From contig CAILAQ010000728.1 in NCBI GenBank assembly GCA_903832165.1, positions 1-9,604 of the forward strand: DNA of 9,604 nucleotides, given 5' to 3'. Shown piece by piece: positions 1 to 5,740 of this stretch. Source of the stretch: an uncultured Bacteroidota bacterium (GTDB taxonomy: Bacteria > Bacteroidota > Bacteroidia > Bacteroidales > UBA12481). Under the pieces are notes generated by a model that saw only the letters and a list, made by a program, of their open reading frames with translations, was not told the origin of the DNA and did not search any database. Made by a program: the position numbers and the translations under genes. The number at the start of each line of letters is the position of its first letter. Within the stretch, counting starts at the first letter, position 1.

Positions 1-1826
1 ACCCAGGTTTTCTGAACTTTCAGATTTTCATCAAGATAAATTTCGAGAATATTCTGTTGTAAGAAAGCCTCATCTTCTGATTTATCCAGATATTCCGCTA
101 TCGACTCCAGATAAACTGCATGAGTTAAGCAAAGATCGAATGTGCGCAAGGCTGATACCAGCTCGGTCGGATTAACAGCTTTTATCTCATTATTCAACCG
201 ATCCCATAGGTTCCATGCTTTCTCAACTTCTGCTTTTATCGTTTGCCTGTTGCGTACCGGCCCGCCGTGCTCCGACATGCGCTGCTGGATTTCGACCAGT
301 GCGCTGCGGTGATCCAGCGAGCCTTTGCCCTTAAGAATATTGTGACAGGTGACGAGTGACGGGTGACGGGTGACAGATGACGGGTGACGGGTGACGAGCG
401 GGAGGAGACGTGGCTCCTCCCCTGCAACCAACTGCCGGCTGCCAGGAGGGAGGAGTCGTGGCTCCTCCCCTGCAATTTTCATTGCGGCCCGGATACCGCC
501 AACCTGACCGGCATTGAGAGCAGCACCACCAGGCCGGGTAATGCCGTGTGAGCCATTGACTTCCCCAATCGGGAAAAGTCCGCGAATATTGGATTCCCAC
601 CATATATCACCGGTAAGACCTCCGTTGTTGTGCTGGGCACATACTGCAATTTCGAGCGGTTCCCGGGTGATATCGATTCCATGGCTCTTATATAAATCAA
701 TAGCCGGCTGGTTCAGCAGGGTTAATCGCTCAATCGGTGTGGAGGCCAATGCTCCCGACCGTTCCAGATATTCCCGGGCTACAGGCTGAAGCTTATCCAG
801 GCTGAACCCATCGGGATTCCGGGTAAAATCGATATAGACCTTTCTCGCTGCTGAAGTTTCACTTTGAACCAGCAGATCGATCAGGGAAGATCCATGATTG
901 TCAACTTTTTTGGGATCAAACGGCCATTGGTAACCTTTCAGAAAAATAGCCGTACAAAGGGATTCATTGTCGGGGAAGTGGGTGCTCAGAAATTCCCGTT
1001 CCTCTGTACCATTCTGATCTGTAGAATAATACCTGGGAATTACCTGCTGATAAGAACCCGAAAGGTTCCATCGGAATTTCAATGAAGCGATTCCGAATTG
1101 TGATATGCTCAGGTTCTGAGCGGTTGCACCGGCCTTCAGGGCCATCCCAATGGAGCCCGTCTGGCTTTCGGGATACACTGATTGTTTATAAATTCCTGCA
1201 GGACCGCCGGTTGCCAATATCACATTATCGGCATTATAAATTACCAGCCCGTTTCCGGCTTCCGATAATTTGGTGGTATCAATACCTGCTGCTCCAGTAA
1301 TAATCCTTCCATCAGGCTCATCCCGGGTCAGCAATTCAGTGATTACCACATGGTCATGAACGGAAATTCCATAATCCCTAACCTTTCTGGCCAGGCATTT
1401 AAACATGAGATGCGAAGTCAGGGGTCCGGCGGAAGTTGCGCGAGCCCGCGGATCATGATCAGTCTTATAGCCCGGGTAGGATCCGTACTGATTATGGGGA
1501 AATGGCACACCAAGACGAACCAGGTTATAAAAGGCCTGAAGGGAATGCTGGGCTTCGCACAGTGCGATATCGCCGTGCATGGAACCACCGCGGCAAAGAT
1601 CAGCAGCCATTTCACCTGCCGAATCTGAAACACCCGGATCCAGCGACATTTTATAATAGGTCTGCTTATCGGAACCGGCATTATTGGACGTACCGCCACC
1701 CCACTTCTCGGTGACAATGACAATATCGTGTACCCCTGATTCCCACAGGCACAGAGCAGCATTGAGCGCCGCTGCACCGCTGCCGATGATGAGGGTATTT
1801 ATTGTATGGCTAGGTCTTGTTTCCAT
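1..1826 (-). CDS. FAD-dependent oxidoreductase, fumarate reductase/succinate dehydrogenase flavoprotein type (C-terminus cut by window edge)
   Basis: The frame from the ATG at 1826-1824 stays open to base 1 (at least 608 codons), so the gene continues beyond the left edge. Seen: an N-terminal Rossmann FAD site (residues 12-21, G15-x-G17-x-x-A), a second nucleotide-binding segment VILATGG (202-208), a substrate-side segment with H124, R127 and R129, a CAQHNNGG segment (396-403), and the family's C-terminal FAD motif FPIGEVNGSHG...RPGGAALNAGQ (418-441). A helical C-terminal region starts near residue 503. These match the FAD_binding_2 fold of fumarate reductase, succinate dehydrogenase and L-aspartate oxidase flavoproteins; the substrate is unknown. 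It has no signal peptide, so it is probably cytosolic. It lies 74 bp after the flavin oxidoreductase gene, and both probably belong to one redox module. Oddity: residues about 451-495 are repeat-derived (two hairpin units plus eight heptamers), inserted between the FAD motif and the helical region. The frame is identical on both sides, so this is not a frameshifted pseudogene. Confidence 0.88.
   Translation of the reverse strand, partial: METRPSHTINTLIIGSGAAALNAALCLWESGVHDIVIVTEKWGGGTSNNAGSDKQTYYKMSLDPGVSDSAGEMAADLCRGGSMHGDIALCEAQHSLQAFYNLVRLGVPFPHNQYGSYPGYKTDHDPRARATSAGPLTSHLMFKCLARKVRDYGISVHDHVVITELLTRDEPDGRIITGAAGIDTTKLSEAGNGLVIYNADNVILATGGPAGIYKQSVYPESQTGSIGMALKAGATAQNLSISQFGIASLKFRWNLSGSYQQVIPRYYSTDQNGTEEREFLSTHFPDNESLCTAIFLKGYQWPFDPKKVDNHGSSLIDLLVQSETSAARKVYIDFTRNPDGFSLDKLQPVAREYLERSGALASTPIERLTLLNQPAIDLYKSHGIDITREPLEIAVCAQHNNGGLTGDIWWESNIRGLFPIGEVNGSHGITRPGGAALNAGQVGGIRAAMKIAGEEPRLLPPGSRQLVAGEEPRLLPLVTRHPSSVTRHPSLVTCHNILKGKGSLDHRSALVEIQQRMSEHGGPVRNRQTIKAEVEKAWNLWDRLNNEIKAVNPTELVSALRTFDLCLTHAVYLESIAEYLDKSEDEAFLQQNILEIYLDENLKVQKTW
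342..397. repeat. Heptanucleotide tandem array, GTGACGG x 8, inside the flavoprotein gene
   Basis: Eight contiguous 7-bp units run on the plus strand: gtgacag, gtgacga, gtgacgg, gtgacgg, gtgacag, atgacgg, gtgacgg, gtgacga. On the coding (minus) strand the unit GTCACCC has no stop in any phase, and it encodes the 7-residue periodic peptide VTRHPSS / VTRHPSL / VTCHN. The same unit occurs four times just upstream of this gene (1844-1871). The array adjoins two palindromic units at 400-475. Confidence 0.93.
400..475. repeat. Duplicated 28-bp palindromic unit (copies 400-427 and 448-475) inside the flavoprotein gene
   Basis: The two direct copies differ at one base (27/28 identical). Each has perfect 8-bp arms gggaggag / ctcctccc (400-407 with 414-421, and 448-455 with 462-469) around a 6-base loop (acgtgg or tcgtgg), followed by ctgcaa. 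The copies are offset by 48 bp, exactly 16 codons, so both are read as AGEEPRLLP in the flavoprotein. The spacer between them (432-445) holds two imperfect heptamers, CTGCCGG and CTGCCAG. The CCTGCAA at the end of each copy is the same heptamer that forms the array at 5033-5060. The unit looks like a small REP-like palindrome; no transposase is nearby. Confidence 0.85.
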
Positions 1827-1843
1827 TCTGCATAATTCGTTTT

Positions 1844-1871
1844 GTGACGGGTGACGGGTGACGGGTGACAG
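1844..1871. repeat. Intergenic heptanucleotide array, GTGACGG x 4
   Basis: Four contiguous units, gtgacgg three times then gtgacag, lie in the 74-bp gap between the flavin oxidoreductase stop (1901-1903) and the flavoprotein start (1826). The unit is the one found eight times inside the downstream flavoprotein gene (342-397). Apart from a short ggttaacc palindrome (1888-1895), I see nothing else in this gap: no U-run terminator and no convincing promoter. Confidence 0.92.
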
Positions 1872-1900
1872 GGAAAACCTGAATCCGGGTTAACCTCAAT

Positions 1901-3340
1901 TTACTTAACATCTTGTTTCTTATTACTAATTTTTGCCTTTTGCCCTCTGCCTCCTGCCTTATATTGCATATCGCGCACCCCGCACCCTGCCGGCCCGCCC
2001 TGGCGCATGAACTCAGTGCACTTTGAGCAGGATATGCAAACCTTTTTCGGATCCGCGAGTCCTTTCTCCATCAGGTCCCTGGGAGAATCAGGATAAGCAA
2101 ATGAGCTGCGGCCCAAACCGATAAAGGAGGCCATTTTATTTTCCAGAACTCCGGCGCCCACAAAGGGATAAAACTGCCGCAGCCAGGAATACCCCGTTCC
2201 AACAAAGAACAGGTCGGGAAAGGTTTGTTGTAATTGTCCGGTTATGCCGATAAGCCTCGCAATCCCCTGAAGCGGATGTTCATCCGGGGGAGGAGAATTG
2301 AAAGCTCCCCGGTCATACGGCCTGCCCACATGAGCGGCAAGCCGGGGCACTCCGGCGGTGATATTCCAGAGCGGTACCATTGGCGCAAATTCGGAGATCA
2401 GGTTCTTAACTTCCAACAGATCAATCGCTGCTGAGCCATCGGAATTCATTCCAAAGCCATAAGGATAGGGTATCAGATCGAATCCGCTCAGCCTGACTGC
2501 CTTTATAATTTTAGATGGAGTATTCAGCACTTCTCTGAGAAAGCTGGTCCGGTTTTCGTACGAACCACCATATCGGCTATCGGTACGATCGAAAGCATAA
2601 AGCATTTCATGCAGGAGGTACCCATGACAGGCTTTCACATCCACAGCGTCAAACCCAGCCATTTCAGCCAATTCAACTCCGTGAATGTAGGCAGCTTTCA
2701 CGGCATCAATGTCGGAGTCGGAATAAAAAACGGGTATCGGGTATCGGGTGTCGGGTATCGGGTGTCGGGTATCAGGAACACCGCGATGCTCCCCTTCTCC
2801 CGTGAGCGCAGCGAGCGCGGGAGAGGGGGTTGGGGGGTGAGGTGGATTCAGGTAGGGATTGTCAGAAAATATCTTTGATTGAAAGTCACCGCCAGGGTTG
2901 CTGTAGCGACCGGAATGGGTGAGCTGAAGAACCAGAAAGGGTTTGTGATCAGACCCGAAAGTCTCTTCTGCGACTTTGCGTACATGATCAGTTAATTTTT
3001 TGAACTGTTCAAGGGTGTCATCCGTAATCATCATCTGATGTGGATTCGAGCGCCCATCGGCCAGAACACTGGCCGCCTCAAACCAGATCATCCCACTGCC
3101 GCCGGCGGCATACCGGCCATAACGCCTGAAAGCCAGCTCGCCTGGCATACCATCTTCATCTGAATCAAACCCTTCCATGGGTTGAACAGTGAACCTGTTC
3201 GCCACCCGTATACCCTGAATCAATGCCGGCTGCAACAACGCATCAACCGACTCCGACCAGGGCAGATCGAACCCCAGCTCCCGGGATTTGGCTATCAGCT
3301 CAAGTGTTGATTTAAACCGGAATTTTTCGTGTTTCGCCAT
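1901..3340 (-). CDS. NADH:flavin oxidoreductase, Old Yellow Enzyme family, with C-terminal cysteine cluster
   Basis: The 479-residue protein begins at an ATG 5 bp after the AAA ATPase stop. It is an FMN TIM-barrel enzyme of the OYE/2,4-dienoyl-CoA reductase group; such enzymes reduce activated C=C bonds or act as dehydrogenases. Seen: VANRFTVQPMEG (46-57, early FMN-binding strand), LQLTHSGRYS (138-147), the active-site segment KACHGYLLHE (236-245, H239), DRTDSRYGGSYENR (251-264), and C435-x2-C438-x2-C441-x11-C453. The cysteine set recalls the 4Fe-4S ligands of 2,4-dienoyl-CoA reductase, but the middle spacing is one residue shorter than I recall for that enzyme (x3), and no C-terminal FAD/NAD domain follows. 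There is no signal peptide, so it is probably cytosolic. Two parts look repeat-derived: residues 166-203 (38 codons, in the loop before a barrel helix) and the tail from about 461 to 479. The substrate cannot be told from sequence. Confidence 0.92.
   Translation of the reverse strand: MAKHEKFRFKSTLELIAKSRELGFDLPWSESVDALLQPALIQGIRVANRFTVQPMEGFDSDEDGMPGELAFRRYGRYAAGGSGMIWFEAASVLADGRSNPHQMMITDDTLEQFKKLTDHVRKVAEETFGSDHKPFLVLQLTHSGRYSNPGGDFQSKIFSDNPYLNPPHPPTPSPALAALTGEGEHRGVPDTRHPIPDTRYPIPVFYSDSDIDAVKAAYIHGVELAEMAGFDAVDVKACHGYLLHEMLYAFDRTDSRYGGSYENRTSFLREVLNTPSKIIKAVRLSGFDLIPYPYGFGMNSDGSAAIDLLEVKNLISEFAPMVPLWNITAGVPRLAAHVGRPYDRGAFNSPPPDEHPLQGIARLIGITGQLQQTFPDLFFVGTGYSWLRQFYPFVGAGVLENKMASFIGLGRSSFAYPDSPRDLMEKGLADPKKVCISCSKCTEFMRQGGPAGCGVRDMQYKAGGRGQKAKISNKKQDVK
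1931..1958. repeat. Heptanucleotide array, (N)3-4TGCC type x 4, forming the oxidoreductase C-terminal tail
   Basis: Four contiguous 7-bp units run on the plus strand: ttttgcc, ttttgcc, ctctgcc, tcctgcc. On the coding strand they give KAGGRGQKAK, after the conserved cysteine motif and shortly before the stop. The family's conserved core ends near residue 460, so the array appears to have replaced or extended the original C-terminus. Two copies of cgcaccc at 1974-1987 are also 7-periodic, but they lie within conserved codons (AGCGVRD) and may be chance. Confidence 0.75.
2732..2773. repeat. Heptanucleotide array, GGGTATC/GGGTGTC x 6, inside the flavin oxidoreductase gene
   Basis: Six contiguous units run on the plus strand: gggtatc, gggtatc, gggtgtc, gggtatc, gggtgtc, gggtatc. 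Read on the minus strand they are in frame with the oxidoreductase and encode the 7-residue repeat PDTRHPI / PDTRYPI. The unit has no stop codon in any phase on either strand, which is why a spurious plus-strand open frame also crosses here. The array is joined to the palindromic element at 2791-2828. Confidence 0.93.
2791..2828. repeat. REP-like GC-rich palindrome inside the flavin oxidoreductase gene
   Basis: Perfect 7-bp arms tctcccg (2796-2802) and cgggaga (2818-2824) extend outward to cccc/gggg with a one-base slip. The interior holds a second small palindrome, gcgc-agcga-gcgc (2806-2818). A G-rich flank continues to about 2845. On the coding strand it is read in frame as the Pro/Ala-rich segment PPHPPTPSPALAALTGEGEH (residues 166-185). 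It resembles the repetitive extragenic palindromes common in intergenic bacterial DNA, but here it sits within a conserved enzyme gene. Confidence 0.75.
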
Positions 3341-3345
3341 TTTAG

Positions 3346-4650
3346 TTAATCTTTTCTATTCAGCAGCCATTTCCAAACCGGAATAACCTGAATATCATAT
3401 TCGCCAAGCTTTATTTGATCCTCCTGATCGTGTGTCAGTATGGTAAGTTTTGAAATCCCCAATTCTTTTTGTGCCGAAATTAATCCTGACAATTCCCTGT
3501 CACGGTTTTCCGGATTCAAATCATAGGCAACCTGGATGGCCTCTGTCAGCATGGTTTTTTCCCGTATCAGAAAGTCAACTTCTTTGCCGCCGGCTGAAAT
3601 CCAGTAATACAAATCGTCATGATTACGAATCAAATGATGCAGAACGATATTTTCCAGTACCTGACCCAGGTTCTCTGAAAACCGGAACCCGAGCAACTGG
3701 TAAAATCCAATATCTGTTACATAGTACTTATCCGGATTGAATATCTGCTTTTTTATTGAAAAATCATATCTCGGGAGCGAATGGATCAGGAATACTTCTT
3801 TCAGTATTTCCAGGTAATTGCGGACAGTGGAAACGCTCTTCACCTGCAGCATCTTCCTTAAGGATTCATAGCTTAACAGATTTCCGCTGTTGGTGATCAG
3901 ATAGAGGCACAGCTCACGTATTTCCCTTGCATTACGAATCTGATGGCGTGTAATAACATCGCGATGCATGATGTCTTTAAAATAAGCATCAACAATAGTA
4001 ACATCCCGGTTTTTAAGAACTTCCGGAAACCCGCCTAACCTGGAGAAATTCGTAAACTCACGTTTGAGCTGGGTTGCTTTGTCGGTTAAAAGCAAGTCCT
4101 GTTGCCTCAATTCCCCAACCCCTTTCATACCAAGATATTCCCTGAAGGAGAAAGGGTGAACACGAAGCTCACGGTTTCTGCCAGTAAGAGCAGAACTAAG
4201 GACAGAGTTGCTCAGTGAGTTGTTTGAGCCGGTGATGAACATCTTGACATCCTCAAATTCGTACATCCGGTGAACCCATCGCTCCCAACCCGGTATCACC
4301 TGCAGCTCGTCCAGGAACAACCACTTTTTGCCCTGAGGATTATCCAGCTCAAGAAATGCCTGGTAAAGCGATTCAAAATCCTCTACACCGAAACGTACCA
4401 GCCTTTCATCCTCAAAATTAATTGAAAGGACCTGGTTGGGCTTAATCAGACCCTTATTGATCAGGTTACGGGCAACAAGCGAAAGAATGCTGGATTTACC
4501 GCTCCTCCGGATACCACTCAGGAAAAGGACCTCCTTCTGCTTGAGAAAAGGCTCTATATCGGACTCTACCTCCCGGGTAAACAAACCCCTGTCGGCAAGA
4601 AACCTTTCCCGGTGGGAAACAATAAGTGATTGAAGCACCAATTTGTCCAT
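3346..4650 (-). CDS. AAA-family ATPase with DUF4143 C-terminal domain
   Basis: 434 residues. Seen: Walker A GIRRSGKSS (46-54, K52), Walker B KKWLFLDELQ (108-117, D114 and E115), a sensor-like FITGSN (138-143), the SALTGRNRELRVHPFSFREY segment (153-172) typical of this family, a winged-helix-like stretch around 245-290, and a DUF4143 region with a PD-(D/E)XK-like core (GKEVDFLI at 355-362, then EAIQVAYDL at 370-378). The expected Lys after the last strand is not evident, as in several members. These ATPases are widespread and mobile in bacteria and archaea, and their role is poorly defined. The gene sits between the isomerase and the flavin oxidoreductase, with its own AT-rich leader on one side and only 5 bp to the next gene on the other. 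I infer insertion into an older catabolic operon, with downstream expression retained. Confidence 0.93.
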   Translation of the reverse strand: MDKLVLQSLIVSHRERFLADRGLFTREVESDIEPFLKQKEVLFLSGIRRSGKSSILSLVARNLINKGLIKPNQVLSINFEDERLVRFGVEDFESLYQAFLELDNPQGKKWLFLDELQVIPGWERWVHRMYEFEDVKMFITGSNNSLSNSVLSSALTGRNRELRVHPFSFREYLGMKGVGELRQQDLLLTDKATQLKREFTNFSRLGGFPEVLKNRDVTIVDAYFKDIMHRDVITRHQIRNAREIRELCLYLITNSGNLLSYESLRKMLQVKSVSTVRNYLEILKEVFLIHSLPRYDFSIKKQIFNPDKYYVTDIGFYQLLGFRFSENLGQVLENIVLHHLIRNHDDLYYWISAGGKEVDFLIREKTMLTEAIQVAYDLNPENRDRELSGLISAQKELGISKLTILTHDQEDQIKLGEYDIQVIPVWKWLLNRKD

Positions 4651-4669
4651 CTAAAAATATATTTCATTA

Positions 4670-4677
4670 CAAATATA
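4670..4677 (-). promoter_or_regulatory. Putative Bacteroidota -7 promoter box (TATATTTG) upstream of the AAA ATPase
   Basis: On the minus strand, TATATTTG matches the Bacteroidota housekeeping -7 consensus TAnnTTTG exactly and ends about 20 bp before the ATPase ATG. No clear TTG appears at the -33 position in the AT-rich DNA upstream, so the promoter would be incomplete. The box could be chance in such AT-rich sequence. Confidence 0.4.
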
Positions 4678-4696
4678 ATATATATTTCTATATATT
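4677..4696. repeat. Perfect AT-rich inverted repeat between the isomerase and AAA ATPase genes
   Basis: Arms aatatata (4677-4684) and tatatatt (4689-4696) are perfect 8-bp complements around tttc. The repeat overlaps the putative -7 box at its left edge. A T-run follows on the plus strand, but the genes here read on the minus strand, so it does not form an intrinsic terminator for them. It may be an operator-like site or simply AT-rich spacer. Confidence 0.45.
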
Positions 4697-4699
4697 TTT

Positions 4700-5683
4700 T
4701 TAGTAATGTAATATTTCGATTTTCAGATCGAGCAGATCCTTCGCCATCCTGGTCTCGCAAACCCGTGCCCAATCCTTCCTGTCCAATACCATCAGCGTTC
4801 CGGCATCCATTTTTTCCTTTGTCTTTACAGATAACCCGACCAGCTTTCCCATCTCATCATCTGTCAGATCCGGAAACTCCTTCCTGAATTCCTCATTCAA
4901 TATCGGTATATCAAAATCACCTCCATGGTCCTCAACATTAAGATTAACAGGACAAGAAAGCGTACCCAGCAACTTAATTATGGTTTCGAAATCAACAATT
5001 CCATGCCCAAACGGAGCCGTAAAGGAATTAAACCCGCAACCTGCAACCTGCAACCCGCCATCCTTGATATGCGTTGACACTACCCAGGGAAGCACCCGCT
5101 CAGTAGCCAGAACAGGATCTTCGAGCATAGTAAGCAAGTTCATGGTATCCAGATAAATACCAAAACATTCGCCAGGCTTTACCCCGATTTCCTCAAAAAC
5201 CCGCGTCAATTCAAATGTTGTGAACTCAAAATGGGTTTCGATGGCCAGAATAACATTATGGTCCATAAGCATCTGCTTCTGGGTCAATAAGGATTCTGCC
5301 ATCTCACTAAGCAGTTGCTCGGTGGAAGGTGACTCTTTGTTCCAGCGCATAAGGCCACCCGAGCACGACCGAATAATCCGCGTACCCAATCTTCCAGCCT
5401 CCCTGGCCATGGCGCGGTTGTGATTAAACAGGTTTTTCGGCTCCCAGGTAGTCAGATCACGGGGAACATGCTGCCCCCCGCCCCACTCGGTATACATACC
5501 ATGCTCCTCCGCAAAATTCTTCAAATCAACCAATTGCCGATTGTCAAATATCATGCGGTGAACCTCATCCAATCCTGAAAACGCCACCCCTTCAGCCCCA
5601 TGATCCAGCGCCCACTGCATCGTCTCCAACGGACTCAATCCCAGCGGAAACAGTCCATAATTATCTATTCCTACCCTCAACAT
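4700..5683 (-). CDS. Sugar phosphate isomerase/epimerase-like TIM-barrel protein
   Basis: 327 residues from the ATG at 5683-5681. A TTG lies one codon upstream, but ATG is the likelier start; neither has a clear Shine-Dalgarno. The protein belongs to the xylose isomerase-like/AP-endonuclease 2 superfamily of metal-dependent barrels. Seen metal-ligand set: E149 in LAIETH, D179 in YLDTMN, H205 in STHIKD, and E251 in NVEDHGG, all at strand ends as expected. Members isomerise or epimerise sugars or act on keto-sugars and inositols; the exact substrate is unknown. There is no signal peptide, so it is probably cytosolic. The gene is 55 bp downstream of the glycosidase-like gene, and the gap holds an octamer array. 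Just after the H205 motif, residues of about GGLQVAGCGF are encoded by a heptanucleotide array (5033-5060), which reshapes the loop next to the metal site. Confidence 0.9.
   Translation of the reverse strand: MLRVGIDNYGLFPLGLSPLETMQWALDHGAEGVAFSGLDEVHRMIFDNRQLVDLKNFAEEHGMYTEWGGGQHVPRDLTTWEPKNLFNHNRAMAREAGRLGTRIIRSCSGGLMRWNKESPSTEQLLSEMAESLLTQKQMLMDHNVILAIETHFEFTTFELTRVFEEIGVKPGECFGIYLDTMNLLTMLEDPVLATERVLPWVVSTHIKDGGLQVAGCGFNSFTAPFGHGIVDFETIIKLLGTLSCPVNLNVEDHGGDFDIPILNEEFRKEFPDLTDDEMGKLVGLSVKTKEKMDAGTLMVLDRKDWARVCETRMAKDLLDLKIEILHY
5033..5060. repeat. Heptanucleotide array, CCTGCAA-type x 4, inside the isomerase gene
   Basis: Contiguous units run on the plus strand: cccgcaa, cctgcaa, cctgcaa, then a degenerate cccgcca. 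They are read on the minus strand as GGLQVAGCGF, in the loop immediately after the metal-ligand motif HIKD. The same heptamer CCTGCAA ends each palindromic unit in the flavoprotein gene (421-427 and 469-475), which links the two loci. Confidence 0.75.
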
Positions 5684-5701
5684 CAACGAGTTTTTTAATT
5701 A

Positions 5702-5740
5702 GCACATTGGCACATTGGCAAATTAGCACATTGGCACATT
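5702..5740. repeat. Intergenic octanucleotide array, GCACATTG x 5
   Basis: Contiguous 8-bp units: gcacattg, gcacattg, gcaaatta, gcacattg, gcacatt. The array fills most of the gap between the glycosidase-like gene and the isomerase gene. Its right end coincides with the first bases of the stop codon (5739-5741) of the former. Read on the minus strand the array contains TAA stops, unlike the intragenic arrays. It may lie directly where the stop or transcript junction formed. I see no other element in this gap. Confidence 0.9.

Noticed and set aside
342..475. CRISPR array
   Set aside because: The units are only 7 bp and contiguous, with no unique spacers, and there are no cas genes in view.
400..475. 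Insertion sequence or MITE ends
   Set aside because: The palindromes are short hairpins with no transposase and no visible target-site duplication, so they are reported only as palindromic repeats.
236..700. Several short minus-strand frames suggesting a broken flavoprotein
   Set aside because: Codon positions before (483 onward) and after (183 onward) the insert share the phase of the ATG at 1826, and no stop occurs between. The gene is intact through the repeats and simply runs off the edge.
1418..1777. 119-residue minus-strand frame
   Set aside because: It is an alternative frame within the flavoprotein N-terminal half, where the FAD motif is in the other frame.
2609..2878. 89-residue plus-strand open frame across the heptamer array
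   Set aside because: It exists because the GGGTATC unit and the palindrome have no stops on the plus strand. The conserved oxidoreductase frame is on the minus strand.
4677..4700. Intrinsic terminator (hairpin plus T-run)
   Set aside because: The T-run follows the hairpin only on the plus strand, while all genes read on the minus strand. The AT-only stem would also be weak.
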